From contig NZ_WUWG01000003.1 in NCBI RefSeq assembly GCF_009833495.1, forward strand, positions 310,001-374,000: a stretch of 64,000 nt of DNA. Reading direction: 5' to 3'. The notes beneath the pieces were generated by a model. It had not been told where the DNA came from. It saw only the letters and a list, made by a program, of their open reading frames with translations, and did not search any database. Positions 1 through 8,467 of the stretch are shown in pieces (the stretch's first letter is position 1; every line of letters starts with the position of its first letter). A program made the translations under genes and the position numbers. This DNA is from Oceanomicrobium pacificus (lineage in GTDB: Bacteria > Pseudomonadota > Alphaproteobacteria > Rhodobacterales > Rhodobacteraceae).

Positions 1-474
1 CATCGCATCGCCGACGATCCAGTCGCGCCCGTCGAGCCGCGCGTCGAGCACCGCCATCGCCGCCTTGGCCCGGCCCATCAGGAAACCCGTGACATCGGCG
101 TTGCGCTTTTCCTCGGGCAGAAAGTTCATCATGAATCGCCCGGTGGCGAGGTTTGCCGTCAGCTTGTGATTGTCCCACAGCGTCCAGCGCAGGATCTCGC
201 GCCGCTCTTCCGCATTGCGCGGCCCGAAGCGGCCGAAAACCTCCGCCAGATAGTCGAGGATCACGCCCGACTGGCTGAGGCGCAGGTCGCCATGTTCGAG
301 CGTCGGCACTTCGGCCATCTCGTTCAATGCCTTGTAGGCATCGCTGCGCGCGGCGCCCTTGAAGAAATCGACAAAGACGGGTTCCCAGTCGGCGCCGCAC
401 AGTTCCAGCATCAGCGCCACCTTGTAGGCATTGCCGGACTGGGCGAAACAGTGGAGACGATATTCGGCAGCCAT
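1..474 (-). CDS. Glutathione S-transferase family protein (partial, 3' end off window)
   Basis: The first 158 residues of a soluble glutathione S-transferase are visible and the C-terminus runs off the left edge. The N-terminal thioredoxin fold shows SGNAYKV at residues 13-19 (catalytic Ser/Asn region), VPTL at 56-59 with the cis-proline, and QSGVILDYL from 68, the glutathione gamma-glutamyl binding segment. The helical C-terminal domain begins near residue 87. Members conjugate or isomerise electrophiles using glutathione; the substrate cannot be told from sequence. The ATG overlaps the TGA of the upstream acyl-CoA dehydrogenase gene as ATGA, so it is probably the last visible gene of that fatty-acid operon. 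Confidence 0.88.
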   Translation of the reverse strand, partial: MAAEYRLHCFAQSGNAYKVALMLELCGADWEPVFVDFFKGAARSDAYKALNEMAEVPTLEHGDLRLSQSGVILDYLAEVFGRFGPRNAEERREILRWTLWDNHKLTANLATGRFMMNFLPEEKRNADVTGFLMGRAKAAMAVLDARLDGRDWIVGDAM

Positions 475-1628
475 CAGAGCGTCCTCGCGATCAGTTCCTT
501 CATGATCTCGTTCGTGCCGCCATAGATGCGCTGCACGCGGGCATCGGTCCACATTTCCGCGACCGGATATTCCGTCATGAACCCGTAGCCGCCATGCAGT
601 TGCAGGCACTCGTCGATCACCTGGCCCTGCAGGTCGCTCAGCCAGTATTTCTGCATCGATGCGGTCTCGTTCGACAGTTCGCCGCGCATATGCGCTTCGA
701 TGCAACGATCGAGGAAGGTCCGCGCCACGACCGTGTTGGTCTTGGCCTCGGCCAGCTTGAAGCGGGTGTTCTGGAACTGTGTGAGCGGCCCGCCGAAAGC
801 CTCGCGCTCCTTGCAATAATCGATGGTGCGTGCCACCGCGCCTTCCATCGCACCGACCGCGCCGCAACCGATCGTCAGCCGCTCCTGCGGCAGCTGTTCC
901 ATCATCTGGTAGAAGCCGCGGCCTTCCTCGGTGCCGAGCAGGTTCTCCGGCGGCAGTTCGACATTGTCGAAAAAGAGCTCGGACGTGTCCGCGGCTTTCA
1001 GCCCGATCTTGTCAAGGTTGCGCCCACGGCTGAACCCGTCCGCGCCGTCGGTTTCCACGACCATGAGCGACACGCCTTTGGCGCCCGCCGACGGGTCGGT
1101 TTTGGCCGCGACAAGGATCAGGTTCGCATGCTGGCCGTTGGTGATGAAGGTCTTCTGGCCCGACAGGCGGTAGCTGTTGCCGGCCTTGACGGCCTTGGTC
1201 TTGATCGCCTGCACGTCCGACCCGGTGGAGGGTTCGGTCATCGCCAGCGCGCCGACCAGTTCGCCTGTTGCCATCTTCGGCAGCCAGCGCTGTTTCTGGT
1301 CCTCGGTGCCATATTCGAGGATGTAATGGGCCACGATGCCCGAATGGATCGGGTTGCCCCAGCTGGCCAGGTTGGCCCGCGAGCTTTCCATGTAGATCAC
1401 GGCCTCATGGCCGAAATCCCCGCCGGCGCCGCCATATTCCTCGGGGATCGAGGCGCAGAGCAGCCCCATCTCGCCCGCCTGCTGCCAGGTCTCGCGATCC
1501 ATCTCGCCCTGCTTGCGCCAGCGTTCGAAATGCGGCGCCCATTGTTCGGCGATGAACTGGTGGGTCATCTCCTCGAGCATCCGGTGCTCGTCGGTCATCC
1601 AGCGGCTCGGCAGATTGGCAAAGCTCAT
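474..1628 (-). CDS. Acyl-CoA dehydrogenase (short form, 384 aa)
   Basis: FAD-dependent acyl-CoA dehydrogenase, catalysing alpha,beta-dehydrogenation of an acyl-CoA and passing electrons to ETF. The length is the usual 380-400 aa. The FAD/substrate motif [10 protein letters not shown] is at 129-138 and the C-terminal signature [20 protein letters not shown] leads into IYGGTNEI at 368-375. In medium-chain enzymes the catalytic Glu lies in that last loop (YEGT), but here the position is Gly370. Glu249 in PQERL matches the alternative base position used by isovaleryl-CoA and long-chain dehydrogenases, so I infer that type of active site. The gene overlaps both neighbours by 4 nt (ATGA). The substrate is unknown; branched-chain or medium/long acyl-CoA is likely. 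Confidence 0.93.
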   Translation of the reverse strand: MSFANLPSRWMTDEHRMLEEMTHQFIAEQWAPHFERWRKQGEMDRETWQQAGEMGLLCASIPEEYGGAGGDFGHEAVIYMESSRANLASWGNPIHSGIVAHYILEYGTEDQKQRWLPKMATGELVGALAMTEPSTGSDVQAIKTKAVKAGNSYRLSGQKTFITNGQHANLILVAAKTDPSAGAKGVSLMVVETDGADGFSRGRNLDKIGLKAADTSELFFDNVELPPENLLGTEEGRGFYQMMEQLPQERLTIGCGAVGAMEGAVARTIDYCKEREAFGGPLTQFQNTRFKLAEAKTNTVVARTFLDRCIEAHMRGELSNETASMQKYWLSDLQGQVIDECLQLHGGYGFMTEYPVAEMWTDARVQRIYGGTNEIMKELIARTL

Positions 1629-1852
1629 TTCTTCATCTCTCCCGGTTTCGGCGCGCCATATTCGGCGATGAAGTCTTCGAAGACTTTTCTCAGTTGGTCG
1701 TCGTCGGCATAGCGGTCCAGCCCTTCGAGCAGGACCACCAGCAGATAGTTGTTGCCCAACCCGTATTCCGCGTTGAGCGACCGAAGACGCGCATAGGCGT
1801 CTTCGGTCAGGGCCGCGTTGAAGCGCTTGGGCAGTGGCAAGCGCTTCGCCAT
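1625..1852 (-). CDS. 75-aa hypothetical protein between two acyl-CoA dehydrogenases
   Basis: A small basic-to-acidic protein with no signal peptide or membrane segment. The ATG at 1852 is one base after the stop of the upstream dehydrogenase gene, and the stop overlaps the next start (ATGA), so it is translated as part of the operon. A longer frame to 1993 would lie inside the upstream gene and is rejected. After a short strand (KRFNAAL) the sequence predicts a helix, a turn (EYGLGNN) and a second helix, a pattern reminiscent of ribbon-helix-helix proteins, but this is only a resemblance. I do not recognise the family. Position suggests a role tied to acyl-CoA oxidation. Confidence 0.8.
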   Translation of the reverse strand: MAKRLPLPKRFNAALTEDAYARLRSLNAEYGLGNNYLLVVLLEGLDRYADDDQLRKVFEDFIAEYGAPKPGEMKK

Positions 1853-1853
1853 C

Positions 1854-3632
1854 TCAGAAGGCCTCGGCGTCCAGCGCCATGACCGTGTCGGCACCGCTGT
1901 TGATGCGGGCCAGATGCATCGCCGTCGCCGGCAGCTGGCGCTGCATGTAATAGCGGCCGGTGGCGATCTTGGTCTCGTAGAAGGCAGCGTCACCGGTGCC
2001 CGCGTCGAGTGCGGCCTGCGCGGCCTTGGCCATGCGGGCCCACATCAGACCGAGGCAGACATGCCCGAAGAGATGCATGAAATCGGTCGAGCCGGAGAGC
2101 GCGGCATTGGGGTTCTTCATGCCGTTCTGCATGAAGAACATGCCGGCCGCCTGCAGGTCCTTCGACGCCGCTTTCAGCGGGTCGAGGAAGTCGGCCTTCA
2201 GCGCTTCGTTGCCCTCGTTTTCCTTGATGAAGCTTTTCACCAGATCGAAGAAGGCCATGACATGCTTGCCGCCATCCTGCGCCAGCTTGCGGCCGACAAG
2301 GTCAAGCGCCTGCACGCCGTTGGCACCTTCGTAGATCATGGCGATCCGGGCGTCGCGGGCGAACTGGGACATGCCCCATTCCTCGATATAGCCGTGACCG
2401 CCATAGACCTGCTGGGCCTGAATGGTCATGTCGAAGCCCTTGTCGGTCAGGAAGCCCTTGATGACCGGTGTCATCAGAGAGATCAGGCCGTTGGCATCCG
2501 CATCTCCGGCGCGGTGATGCGCGTCGATGAGCGTCGCGCCCCACAGCGCGAAGGCCCGTGCGCCTTCCACGAAGCTCTTCTGATCCATCAGGTTGCGGCG
2601 GATATCGGGATGCACGATCAGCGGATCGGCCGGACCATCGGGGTTCTCGACACCGGTGACGGCGCGGCCCTGCAGCCGGTCCTTCGCATATTCCACGGCA
2701 TTCTGATAGGCGACCTCGGCCTGGGCGTAGCCCTGCAGGCCAACGCCGAGACGGGCCTCGTTCATCATCGTGAACATGGCACGCATGCCCTTATGCTCGG
2801 TGCCCAGCAGATAGCCGGTCGCCTCGTCATAGTTCATCACGCAGGTGGAGTTGCCGTGGATGCCCATCTTTTCCTCGATGGAGCCGACGGAAACGCCGTT
2901 GCGCGCGCCGACCGAACCATCCTCGTTCACTAGGAACTTCGGCACGATGAAGAGCGAGATGCCCTTCACGCCCTCGGGACCGCCGGGGATCTTGGCGAGG
3001 ACGAGGTGGATCACATTGTCAGACATGTCATGGTCGCCGGCGGAGATGAAGATCTTCTGGCCGGAGATCTTGTAGCTGCCGTCATCCTGCGGTTCGGCCT
3101 TGGTGCGCATCAGGCCCAGATCGGTGCCGCAATGCGGCTCCGTCAGGTTCATGGTGCCGGTCCATTCGCAGGTGACCATCTTGGGCAGGAAGGTGGCCTT
3201 CTGTTCGTCGGTGCCATGCGCGTGGATTGCGGAATAGGCGCCGTGGGTCAGGCCGGCATACATGTTGAAGGCCATGTTGGCCGCCGAGAAGGTCTCGCCA
3301 ACTGCGGTGGCGAGCACATAGGGCATGCCCTGGCCGCCATATTCGGGGTCGCAGTCGAGCCCGGTCCAGCCGCCCTCGCGCTGCGTGTCGAAGGCTTCCT
3401 TGAACCCTTTGGGCGTGCGCACGACGCCATTGTCGAGCGTGCAGCCTTCCTGATCGCCGACAGCGTTGAGCGGCGCCATCACGTCCCGCGCGATCTTGCC
3501 GGCTTCCTCCAGAATGGCGGAGGTGAAGTCGCGGTCCAGCTCGTCATAGCCGGGCACATCGCTTTCATGCACGTTGAGGGTCTCGTGAAGGACAAAGGAC
3601 AGGTCCTTCACCGGCGGGTTGTAGACAGGCAT
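1854..3632 (-). CDS. Acyl-CoA dehydrogenase, long form with C-terminal extension (DmdC-like)
   Basis: A 592-aa FAD enzyme of the acyl-CoA dehydrogenase group that carries an extra C-terminal domain (about residues 465-592). Motifs seen are [10 protein letters not shown] at 162-171, [12 protein letters not shown] at 409-420 and [12 protein letters not shown] at 433-444, with Glu435 in the usual catalytic-base position. This architecture and length match the DmdC group, some of which oxidise 3-methylmercaptopropionyl-CoA in DMSP demethylation, but roseobacters carry several paralogues and others act on ordinary fatty acyl-CoAs. No dmdB or dmdD is next to it here, so I do not assign dmdC. It heads an operon with the 75-aa protein, a second dehydrogenase and a GST, probably controlled by the MerR gene upstream. 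Confidence 0.92.
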   Translation of the reverse strand: MPVYNPPVKDLSFVLHETLNVHESDVPGYDELDRDFTSAILEEAGKIARDVMAPLNAVGDQEGCTLDNGVVRTPKGFKEAFDTQREGGWTGLDCDPEYGGQGMPYVLATAVGETFSAANMAFNMYAGLTHGAYSAIHAHGTDEQKATFLPKMVTCEWTGTMNLTEPHCGTDLGLMRTKAEPQDDGSYKISGQKIFISAGDHDMSDNVIHLVLAKIPGGPEGVKGISLFIVPKFLVNEDGSVGARNGVSVGSIEEKMGIHGNSTCVMNYDEATGYLLGTEHKGMRAMFTMMNEARLGVGLQGYAQAEVAYQNAVEYAKDRLQGRAVTGVENPDGPADPLIVHPDIRRNLMDQKSFVEGARAFALWGATLIDAHHRAGDADANGLISLMTPVIKGFLTDKGFDMTIQAQQVYGGHGYIEEWGMSQFARDARIAMIYEGANGVQALDLVGRKLAQDGGKHVMAFFDLVKSFIKENEGNEALKADFLDPLKAASKDLQAAGMFFMQNGMKNPNAALSGSTDFMHLFGHVCLGLMWARMAKAAQAALDAGTGDAAFYETKIATGRYYMQRQLPATAMHLARINSGADTVMALDAEAF

Positions 3633-3669
3633 AACTCTCTCCGTCGGCGGTGTCAGAATGGTTTTGGTC

Positions 3670-3697
3670 GGTTCCGGAAAGGTCGCCGCCCGGAACC
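3670..3697. repeat. Inverted repeat between merR and the dehydrogenase operon
   Basis: Two perfect 8-bp arms (GGTTCCGG at 3670-3677 and CCGGAACC at 3690-3697) with a 12-nt loop lie in the 111-bp gap. There is no T-run on either side, so it is not a standard intrinsic terminator. It could be an operator, an attenuator or an mRNA-stabilising hairpin separating the two transcripts. Confidence 0.45.
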
Positions 3698-3743
3698 GGC
3701 TGTGTCGGTGATTTTCGGTGCGCTGCGTGCGCGGCCCGCGGGA

Positions 3744-4142
3744 TTATTCCGCGGCGCGTTTGACGCCCTTGGAGGCCAGGAATTCCTCGCCCCAGCGCAG
3801 CTGTTCCTTGAGGTCCTCGATCGCGGTCGTCAGTTCCTCGCGCTGCTCTTCCATCGCGCGCAGCCGATCGCAGCCCAGCTCATAGGTGCGGGCCATCTGC
3901 GTGACCTGCTGGTCGCCAATGTCATAGAGGTTGAGCAGCTGGCGGATCTCCTCCAGCGAGAAGCCGAAGCGCTTGCCCTGCAGGATGAGTTTCAGCCGGG
4001 CCCGGTCGCGTCGGGTGAACAGACGTTTCTGGCCTTCGCGCTTGGGAAACAGAAGCTCCTTGGCTTCATAGAAGCGAAGTGTGCGGGGCGTTACGTCATA
4101 GGTCTCGCACATTTCACCAATGGTATAGAGCTCGTCAGTCAT
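3744..4142 (-). CDS. MerR family transcriptional regulator
   Basis: A 132-aa one-component regulator. The winged helix-turn-helix lies at residues 6-25 (YTIGEMCETYDVTPRTLRFY), followed by the wing and a long dimerisation coiled coil at about 80-117. The C-terminus has no cysteine cluster, so it is not a metal sensor of the classical type. It resembles the MerR members that control branched-chain amino-acid and fatty-acid oxidation (LiuR-like), and it sits directly upstream of an acyl-CoA dehydrogenase operon on the same strand. A perfect 18-bp palindrome 80 bp upstream is the likely binding site, which would let it control itself, the dehydrogenases and the divergent thioesterases. The exact ligand is unknown. 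Confidence 0.9.
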   Translation of the reverse strand: MTDELYTIGEMCETYDVTPRTLRFYEAKELLFPKREGQKRLFTRRDRARLKLILQGKRFGFSLEEIRQLLNLYDIGDQQVTQMARTYELGCDRLRAMEEQREELTTAIEDLKEQLRWGEEFLASKGVKRAAE

Positions 4143-4222
4143 TGCGGCGCTCCTCCGGTGTTTTGTTGTTGAACCTTATGACGCAAAGGTGCGCAATCGG
4201 AGGGTGCATTGCAAGGCTTTAC

Positions 4223-4272
4223 CTTGACGTTAACGTCAAGTTTACGCAACGTTATGTGACCTTAACGTCAAG
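4223..4272. promoter_or_regulatory. Two MerR-type operator palindromes in divergent promoter region
   Basis: Site 1 at 4223-4240 is a perfect 18-bp palindrome, CTTGACGTT followed by AACGTCAAG. Site 2 at 4255-4272 has the same right half exactly and 6 of 9 matches in the left half. Their centres are 32 bp apart, about three helical turns. They lie between the divergent merR and thioesterase genes. LiuR-family MerR regulators of acyl-CoA catabolism bind palindromes of this general kind, so the neighbouring merR product is the likely ligand. No clean -35/-10 pair could be fixed around the sites. Confidence 0.65.
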
Positions 4273-4378
4273 TCGAGCCGGAGCCGCCCGCCGAAAGCCT
4301 CTGGAAAGGCGCGGAAATTTGTGACCAACTCCGGAATAGGCGGATTTCCGCGCCCGGGGGTCAGGAAAGGCGATTTTC

Positions 4379-4843
4379 ATGTCCGACGATCAGAAAGCGC
4401 AGATCGCGCGCCAGTTCATCAACGCGATTCCCCATTCCCGCGACCTCGGGATGGAGCTGCACGCGATCGGCGAAGGCATGGCCGAGATGACTGTGCCCTA
4501 TGATCCGCGCTTCGTGGGGGACCCGGACACGGGCGTGATGCATGGCGGGGTCGTGACAGCGCTTCTGGACACGTCCGCCGGGGCAGCGGTCATGGCGCAT
4601 CCGACCGGCGCGGTCGGCACCGCCACAATCGACCTGCGCATCGATTATATGCGACCGGCCAAGCCCGGCGACACAATCCGCGCGCGGGCCGAATGCTACC
4701 GGACCACGCGGTCGGTCGCCTTCGTGCGCGCCTTTGCCTATGACAGCGATCCCGACGATCCGGTGGCCACGGCGGCAGGGGCTTTCACGCTGGAGCGCCC
4801 GCGCAGCAAGGCGCAGTCGGGCAGCAAGGGGGCAGGGGCATGA
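4379..4843 (+). CDS. PaaI-type hotdog-fold thioesterase
   Basis: A 154-aa acyl-CoA thioesterase of the 4HBT/PaaI class. The hotdog-fold catalytic segment [17 protein letters not shown] is at 52-68, with His55-Gly-Gly and Asp64 as expected catalytic residues. It is cytoplasmic and probably hydrolyses an acyl- or aryl-CoA. It is the first gene of a three-gene plus-strand unit, and its stop overlaps the next start as ATGA. The upstream region shares the palindromic operator with merR, so it may be induced together with the acyl-CoA dehydrogenases and release stalled CoA. Substrate not determinable. Confidence 0.9.
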   Translation: MSDDQKAQIARQFINAIPHSRDLGMELHAIGEGMAEMTVPYDPRFVGDPDTGVMHGGVVTALLDTSAGAAVMAHPTGAVGTATIDLRIDYMRPAKPGDTIRARAECYRTTRSVAFVRAFAYDSDPDDPVATAAGAFTLERPRSKAQSGSKGAGA

Positions 4844-5358
4844 GCCGGACCGCGCCCGAACCCGTACAGGTCATCAAGCAGCGCCGTGATGCCGCCCTGT
4901 CGCGCTTGGCGGGCGGGGTGCCCTATATCAACCATCTGGGCGTCATTTTCGAGCGGCGCGGCGACGAGTTGACCGCGCAGTTGCCCTACAAGGAAACGCT
5001 GATCGGCAATCCGGTGCTGCCGGCGCTCCATGGCGGCGCCATCGGTGCCTTTCTGGAGATCACCGCGATCATGGAACTGGCCTGGTCCATCGTCTGGGAA
5101 CAGATGGAGGGGCGCGGCCCATGGGCCGAACGGATTGAGGAAGGGCAGTTCCCGCCCATGCCCAAGACCATCGATTTCACCGTCGACTATTTGCGCTCGG
5201 GCCTGCCGCGCGACGCCTATGCGCGGGCGCGGGTGAACCGGTCGGGCCGGCGCTACGCCTCGGTCCATGTCGAAGCATGGCAGGACAACCGCAACCGGCT
5301 CTTTGCGCAGGCGACCGGCCATTTCCTGATGCCGCAACTCGATCTCGACCGTGACTGA
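4840..5358 (+). CDS. Second hotdog-fold thioesterase
   Basis: A 172-aa PaaI-like thioesterase, only distantly like the gene before it. The catalytic helix region reads [15 protein letters not shown] at 63-77, with His64-Gly-Gly and Glu73 replacing the Asp of its neighbour. A large insert around residues 80-105, rich in Trp and Glu, lies between the central helix and the next strands. It overlaps the preceding gene by 4 nt and the following MATE gene by 8 nt. Two tandem thioesterases may form a hetero-oligomer or split acyl-CoA substrates; that is inference. Confidence 0.88.
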   Translation: MSRTAPEPVQVIKQRRDAALSRLAGGVPYINHLGVIFERRGDELTAQLPYKETLIGNPVLPALHGGAIGAFLEITAIMELAWSIVWEQMEGRGPWAERIEEGQFPPMPKTIDFTVDYLRSGLPRDAYARARVNRSGRRYASVHVEAWQDNRNRLFAQATGHFLMPQLDLDRD

Positions 5359-6697
5359 GCCCGCATCCGCGGGCGGCACGCCCCCGGCGGAGATCACCCA
5401 TCGCCGGGTTCTGAACGTCGCGCTGCCGATTGTCCTGTCGAACGCCACATTCCCGATCCTCGGCGCCGTGGACACGGGCGTCATCGGGCAGATGGGCGCG
5501 GCGGCGCCGATCGGCGCGGTCGGGATCGGCGCGGTCATCCTGACCTCGATCTACTGGATTTTCGGCTTTCTGCGGATGGGGACGACGGGCCTCGTCGCGC
5601 AGGCCAAGGGGCGCGGCGACATACCGGAGACGGGCGCGGTCCTGACCCGTGCGCTGATGATCGCGGGCGCCGCGGGGCTGTTCTTCATCCTGTTCCAGCT
5701 GCCGGTCTTCTGGGCGGCCTTCCGGATCGCGCCCGCCTCGGCGGAGGTGGAAAGCCTGGCCCGCGACTATATGGCGATCCGGATCTGGGGGGCGCCGGCG
5801 TCCATAGCCGTCTATGCGGTCACCGGCTGGCTGATCGCGGTGGAGCGGACACGGTCGGTGCTGGTGCTGCAACTCTGGCTCAACGGGCTCAACATCGGGC
5901 TCGATTTCCTCTTCGTTTTGGGCTTCGGCTGGGGCGTCGGCGGCGTGGCGCTGGCGACGCTCATTTCGGAATGGACGGCCATCGGGCTGGGGCTCTGGCT
6001 CTGCCGCGCGGCCTTCACGGGCAGCCAGTGGCGGGACTGGGCGCGGGTTTTCGACCCTGAACGCGTCCGCCGCATGATGGCGGTGAACCGCGACATCATG
6101 ATCCGGTCGATCCTGCTTCTGATCCCGATGGTGTCCTTCATGTTCACCGGTGCGGCCTTCGGCGATGTGACGCTGGCCGCGAACCAGATCCTGCTGCAAT
6201 TCCTGAACATCACCGCGTTCGCGCTCGACGGGTTCGCCTTTGCCGCCGAAACGCTGGTGGGGCAGGCGCTGGGCGCGCGGGCCCGCAGCCGGCTGCGTCG
6301 CGCCGCGCTCCTGACCTCGCAATGGGGGGCGGTGTCTGCGGTGCTGCTGGCCACGGTCTTCGCGCTGGCCGGTCCTGCGATCATCGACGTGATGACAACG
6401 GCGGTGGACGTGCGCGACGCCGCGCGGACCTATCTGCCGTGGATGGTGGCGGCGCCGCTACTGGGACTGACCAGCTGGATGCTCGACGGGATTTTCATCG
6501 GGGCAACGCGAACGCGGGACATGCGCAATGCGATGATCTGGTCGTTTCTGGTCTTCGTTGCCGCCGCGCTTCTGCTTGCGCCGCTCTTTGGCAATCACGG
6601 GCTCTGGGCGGCGATGATGATCTTCTTCGTGGCGCGCGCCGTGACACTGGGGCTGCGCTATCCAGCGCTGGAGGCCGAGGCGGATAGCCCGGCCTGA
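5351..6697 (+). CDS. MATE family efflux transporter (DinF-like)
   Basis: A 448-aa inner-membrane protein with about 12 hydrophobic helices in two pseudo-symmetric halves, the length expected for MATE exporters. These exchange drugs or metabolites against H+ or Na+. The start is a GTG at 5351, which overlaps the end of the thioesterase gene by 8 nt, so translation is coupled. The N-terminal helix region (VLNVALPIVLSNATFPILGAVD) fits the DinF branch. It ends at 6697 and the convergent arsC-like gene stops at 6698 with no spacer. Export of a product of the acyl-CoA/thioesterase pathway is possible, but the substrate is unknown. Confidence 0.93.
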   Translation: MTEPASAGGTPPAEITHRRVLNVALPIVLSNATFPILGAVDTGVIGQMGAAAPIGAVGIGAVILTSIYWIFGFLRMGTTGLVAQAKGRGDIPETGAVLTRALMIAGAAGLFFILFQLPVFWAAFRIAPASAEVESLARDYMAIRIWGAPASIAVYAVTGWLIAVERTRSVLVLQLWLNGLNIGLDFLFVLGFGWGVGGVALATLISEWTAIGLGLWLCRAAFTGSQWRDWARVFDPERVRRMMAVNRDIMIRSILLLIPMVSFMFTGAAFGDVTLAANQILLQFLNITAFALDGFAFAAETLVGQALGARARSRLRRAALLTSQWGAVSAVLLATVFALAGPAIIDVMTTAVDVRDAARTYLPWMVAAPLLGLTSWMLDGIFIGATRTRDMRNAMIWSFLVFVAAALLLAPLFGNHGLWAAMMIFFVARAVTLGLRYPALEAEADSPA

Positions 6698-7042
6698 TCA
6701 GTCAAAGAGCGCCAGCACCGCTTCCGGCGGGCGGCCAAGCACGGCGCGGTCGCCTTTCACAACGATCGGCCGCTCGATCAGTTTCGGCTCCTCGACCATC
6801 GCGGCGATGATCTCCGCCGGCGGGCTGTCGGGCGTCAGCCCGCGGTCGCGTGCGGCCTGCTCGCCCTTGCGCAGAAGCGCACCGGCTTCGATCCCGAGCA
6901 GGGAGAGCACCGTTGCCAGTTCCGCGGCATCCGGCGGGTCCTGCAGGTAGAGTCGGATCTCGGGCGTGATGCCATGTTCTGCCAGAAGTGCCAGCGTCTG
7001 CCGCGACTTGGAGCAGCGCGGATTGTGCCAGATGGTCGTCAT
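6698..7042 (-). CDS. arsC: ArsC family (glutaredoxin-dependent) arsenate reductase-like protein
   Basis: A 114-aa thioredoxin-fold protein of the ArsC/Spx/YffB superfamily. Cys10 in [10 protein letters not shown] is the single redox cysteine of the glutathione/glutaredoxin-dependent class. The C-terminal [20 protein letters not shown] holds the arginines that bind the oxyanion in true ArsC. It would reduce arsenate to arsenite in the cytoplasm. No arsR, arsB or acr3 is nearby and it overlaps pyrD (ATGA), so it could equally be a housekeeping ArsC-like reductase of uncertain substrate. Confidence 0.87.
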   Translation of the reverse strand: MTTIWHNPRCSKSRQTLALLAEHGITPEIRLYLQDPPDAAELATVLSLLGIEAGALLRKGEQAARDRGLTPDSPPAEIIAAMVEEPKLIERPIVVKGDRAVLGRPPEAVLALFD

Positions 7043-8100
7043 GTCCAGTCCTCCCGTCCCGTGCCGACCGCGTCGCGCACGGATGCAAACCCGCGGGCGG
7101 CGAGTAGCTTGTCCAACCCTTCGGCGATCCTCGCGCCCAGCGACAGGCCGCCATAGACCAGCCCGGTATAGAGCTGCACGGCGCTGGCGCCAGCGCGGAT
7201 TTTCTCGAACGCCTGATCGGCGGAGGCGACCCCGCCGACGCCGACCAGCGGGATCGCGCCGCCGGTTTCGGCCGACAGGCGGGCAAGGACCCGCGTCGAG
7301 CGGTCGAAGAGCGGTTGGCCCGACAGCCCACCGGCCTCTGCGGCATGGGGCGACGCCAGCCCGTCCCGCGACAGGGTCGTGTTGGTGGCGATGACGGCCG
7401 AAAGTCCGGCGTCGAGCGCGACGGCAGCCACATCGGCCAGACCGGCATCGTCGAGGTCGGGTGCGACTTTCAGGAACACCGGAATCGGCCGGTCGAGGGC
7501 ATCCCGCGCGGCCATCACCCCGTCGAGCAGCGCCGCCAGCGCCGCGCGGCCCTGCAGGTCGCGCAACCGCTCGGTGTTGGGGGAGGAGACATTGACGGTG
7601 GCGAAATCGACGAACGGACCGAGCCGTCTCAGGACGGTTGCGAAATCGGCCGCGCGGTCGTCGCTGTCCTTGTTGGCGCCGAGATTGACGCCGAGCGGAA
7701 CGCCGGACTTGCGCGTCTCAAGCCGCGTCGCGACCGCCTCCATCCCGTCATTGTTGAAGCCGAACCGGTTGATCGCGGCGCGATCCTCGGCCAGCCGGAA
7801 GAGCCGCGGGCGCGGATTGCCGGGTTGGGGTTTCGGTGTCACCGCGCCGATCTCGACAAAGCCGAAGCCCGCGCGCGCGAGCGGGTCCACCGCCTCTGCG
7901 TTCTTGTCGAAACCCGCCGCAAGGCCGACCGGATTGGGCAGGGCAAGACCGGCCAGATCCGTGGCGAGACGCGGCGATGTGACGGGGCCGGGCAGGGGCG
8001 CCAGCCCGAGGCGCAGCGCCGACAGCGCCAGCCCGTGTGCGCGTTCGGGATCCACCTGCCGCAGAAGCGGCAGGCCGACCCGTTCAAGAATGCGGCTCAT
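7039..8100 (-). CDS. pyrD: Dihydroorotate dehydrogenase (quinone), class 2
   Basis: A 353-aa FMN enzyme of de novo pyrimidine synthesis that oxidises dihydroorotate to orotate and reduces membrane quinone. The N-terminal extension of about 40 residues that associates with the membrane is present, which marks class 2. Motifs include [12 protein letters not shown] at 59-70, [15 protein letters not shown] at 85-99 and the catalytic-serine segment [12 protein letters not shown] at 169-180, with GVGGV near the C-terminus for FMN phosphate. The gene overlaps arsC downstream and DUF952 upstream by 4 nt each. Confidence 0.96.
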   Translation of the reverse strand: MSRILERVGLPLLRQVDPERAHGLALSALRLGLAPLPGPVTSPRLATDLAGLALPNPVGLAAGFDKNAEAVDPLARAGFGFVEIGAVTPKPQPGNPRPRLFRLAEDRAAINRFGFNNDGMEAVATRLETRKSGVPLGVNLGANKDSDDRAADFATVLRRLGPFVDFATVNVSSPNTERLRDLQGRAALAALLDGVMAARDALDRPIPVFLKVAPDLDDAGLADVAAVALDAGLSAVIATNTTLSRDGLASPHAAEAGGLSGQPLFDRSTRVLARLSAETGGAIPLVGVGGVASADQAFEKIRAGASAVQLYTGLVYGGLSLGARIAEGLDKLLAARGFASVRDAVGTGREDWT

Positions 8101-8435
8101 GCCAGTCCGTCCGGGAACGCATGCCCCTCGGGGCCGAGCGGCAGCGGGCCGTCGGCCTCGATGTCCGAGAGCCGCAAGGGCCGGTAGAGATGCGGGAACA
8201 ACTGCCCGCCGCGCGACGGCTCCCAGCGCAGGTCATCGCCCAGCCTATCGCTGTCGAGGGTCAGCAGCACGAGCCCGTCCTCGCCCGCGAAATGCTTGGC
8301 GGCGGTCTCGCGCACCTGCGCAGCGGTGGAGAAATGGATGTAGCCGTCGGCCAGGTCGACCGGTGCGCCTGCGGTTTCGCCCTCAGCCTGCAACGCGGCC
8401 CATTCGGGGGCACGGAATATCTTGTAGATTTTCAT
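8097..8435 (-). CDS. DUF952 domain-containing protein
   Basis: A 112-aa soluble protein. I start it at the ATG at 8435 ([12 protein letters not shown]), which has an AAGGGAC ribosome site just upstream; a TTG at 8471 would add 12 residues and overlap the upstream stop. The segment [22 protein letters not shown] is the DUF952 signature and [12 protein letters not shown] follows. DUF952 resembles ADP-ribosyltransferase-fold proteins, but no activity is established. It is translationally coupled to pyrD (ATGA). The function is unknown. Confidence 0.9.
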   Translation of the reverse strand: MKIYKIFRAPEWAALQAEGETAGAPVDLADGYIHFSTAAQVRETAAKHFAGEDGLVLLTLDSDRLGDDLRWEPSRGGQLFPHLYRPLRLSDIEADGPLPLGPEGHAFPDGLA

Positions 8436-8467
8436 GCCCGTCCCTTGCCCGACCAGCCGCGCTCGCG

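Noticed and set aside
1854-3632. Firm assignment as DMSP enzyme DmdC
   Set aside because: Family and Glu435 fit, but paralogues with other substrates exist and no dmdA, dmdB or dmdD is adjacent.
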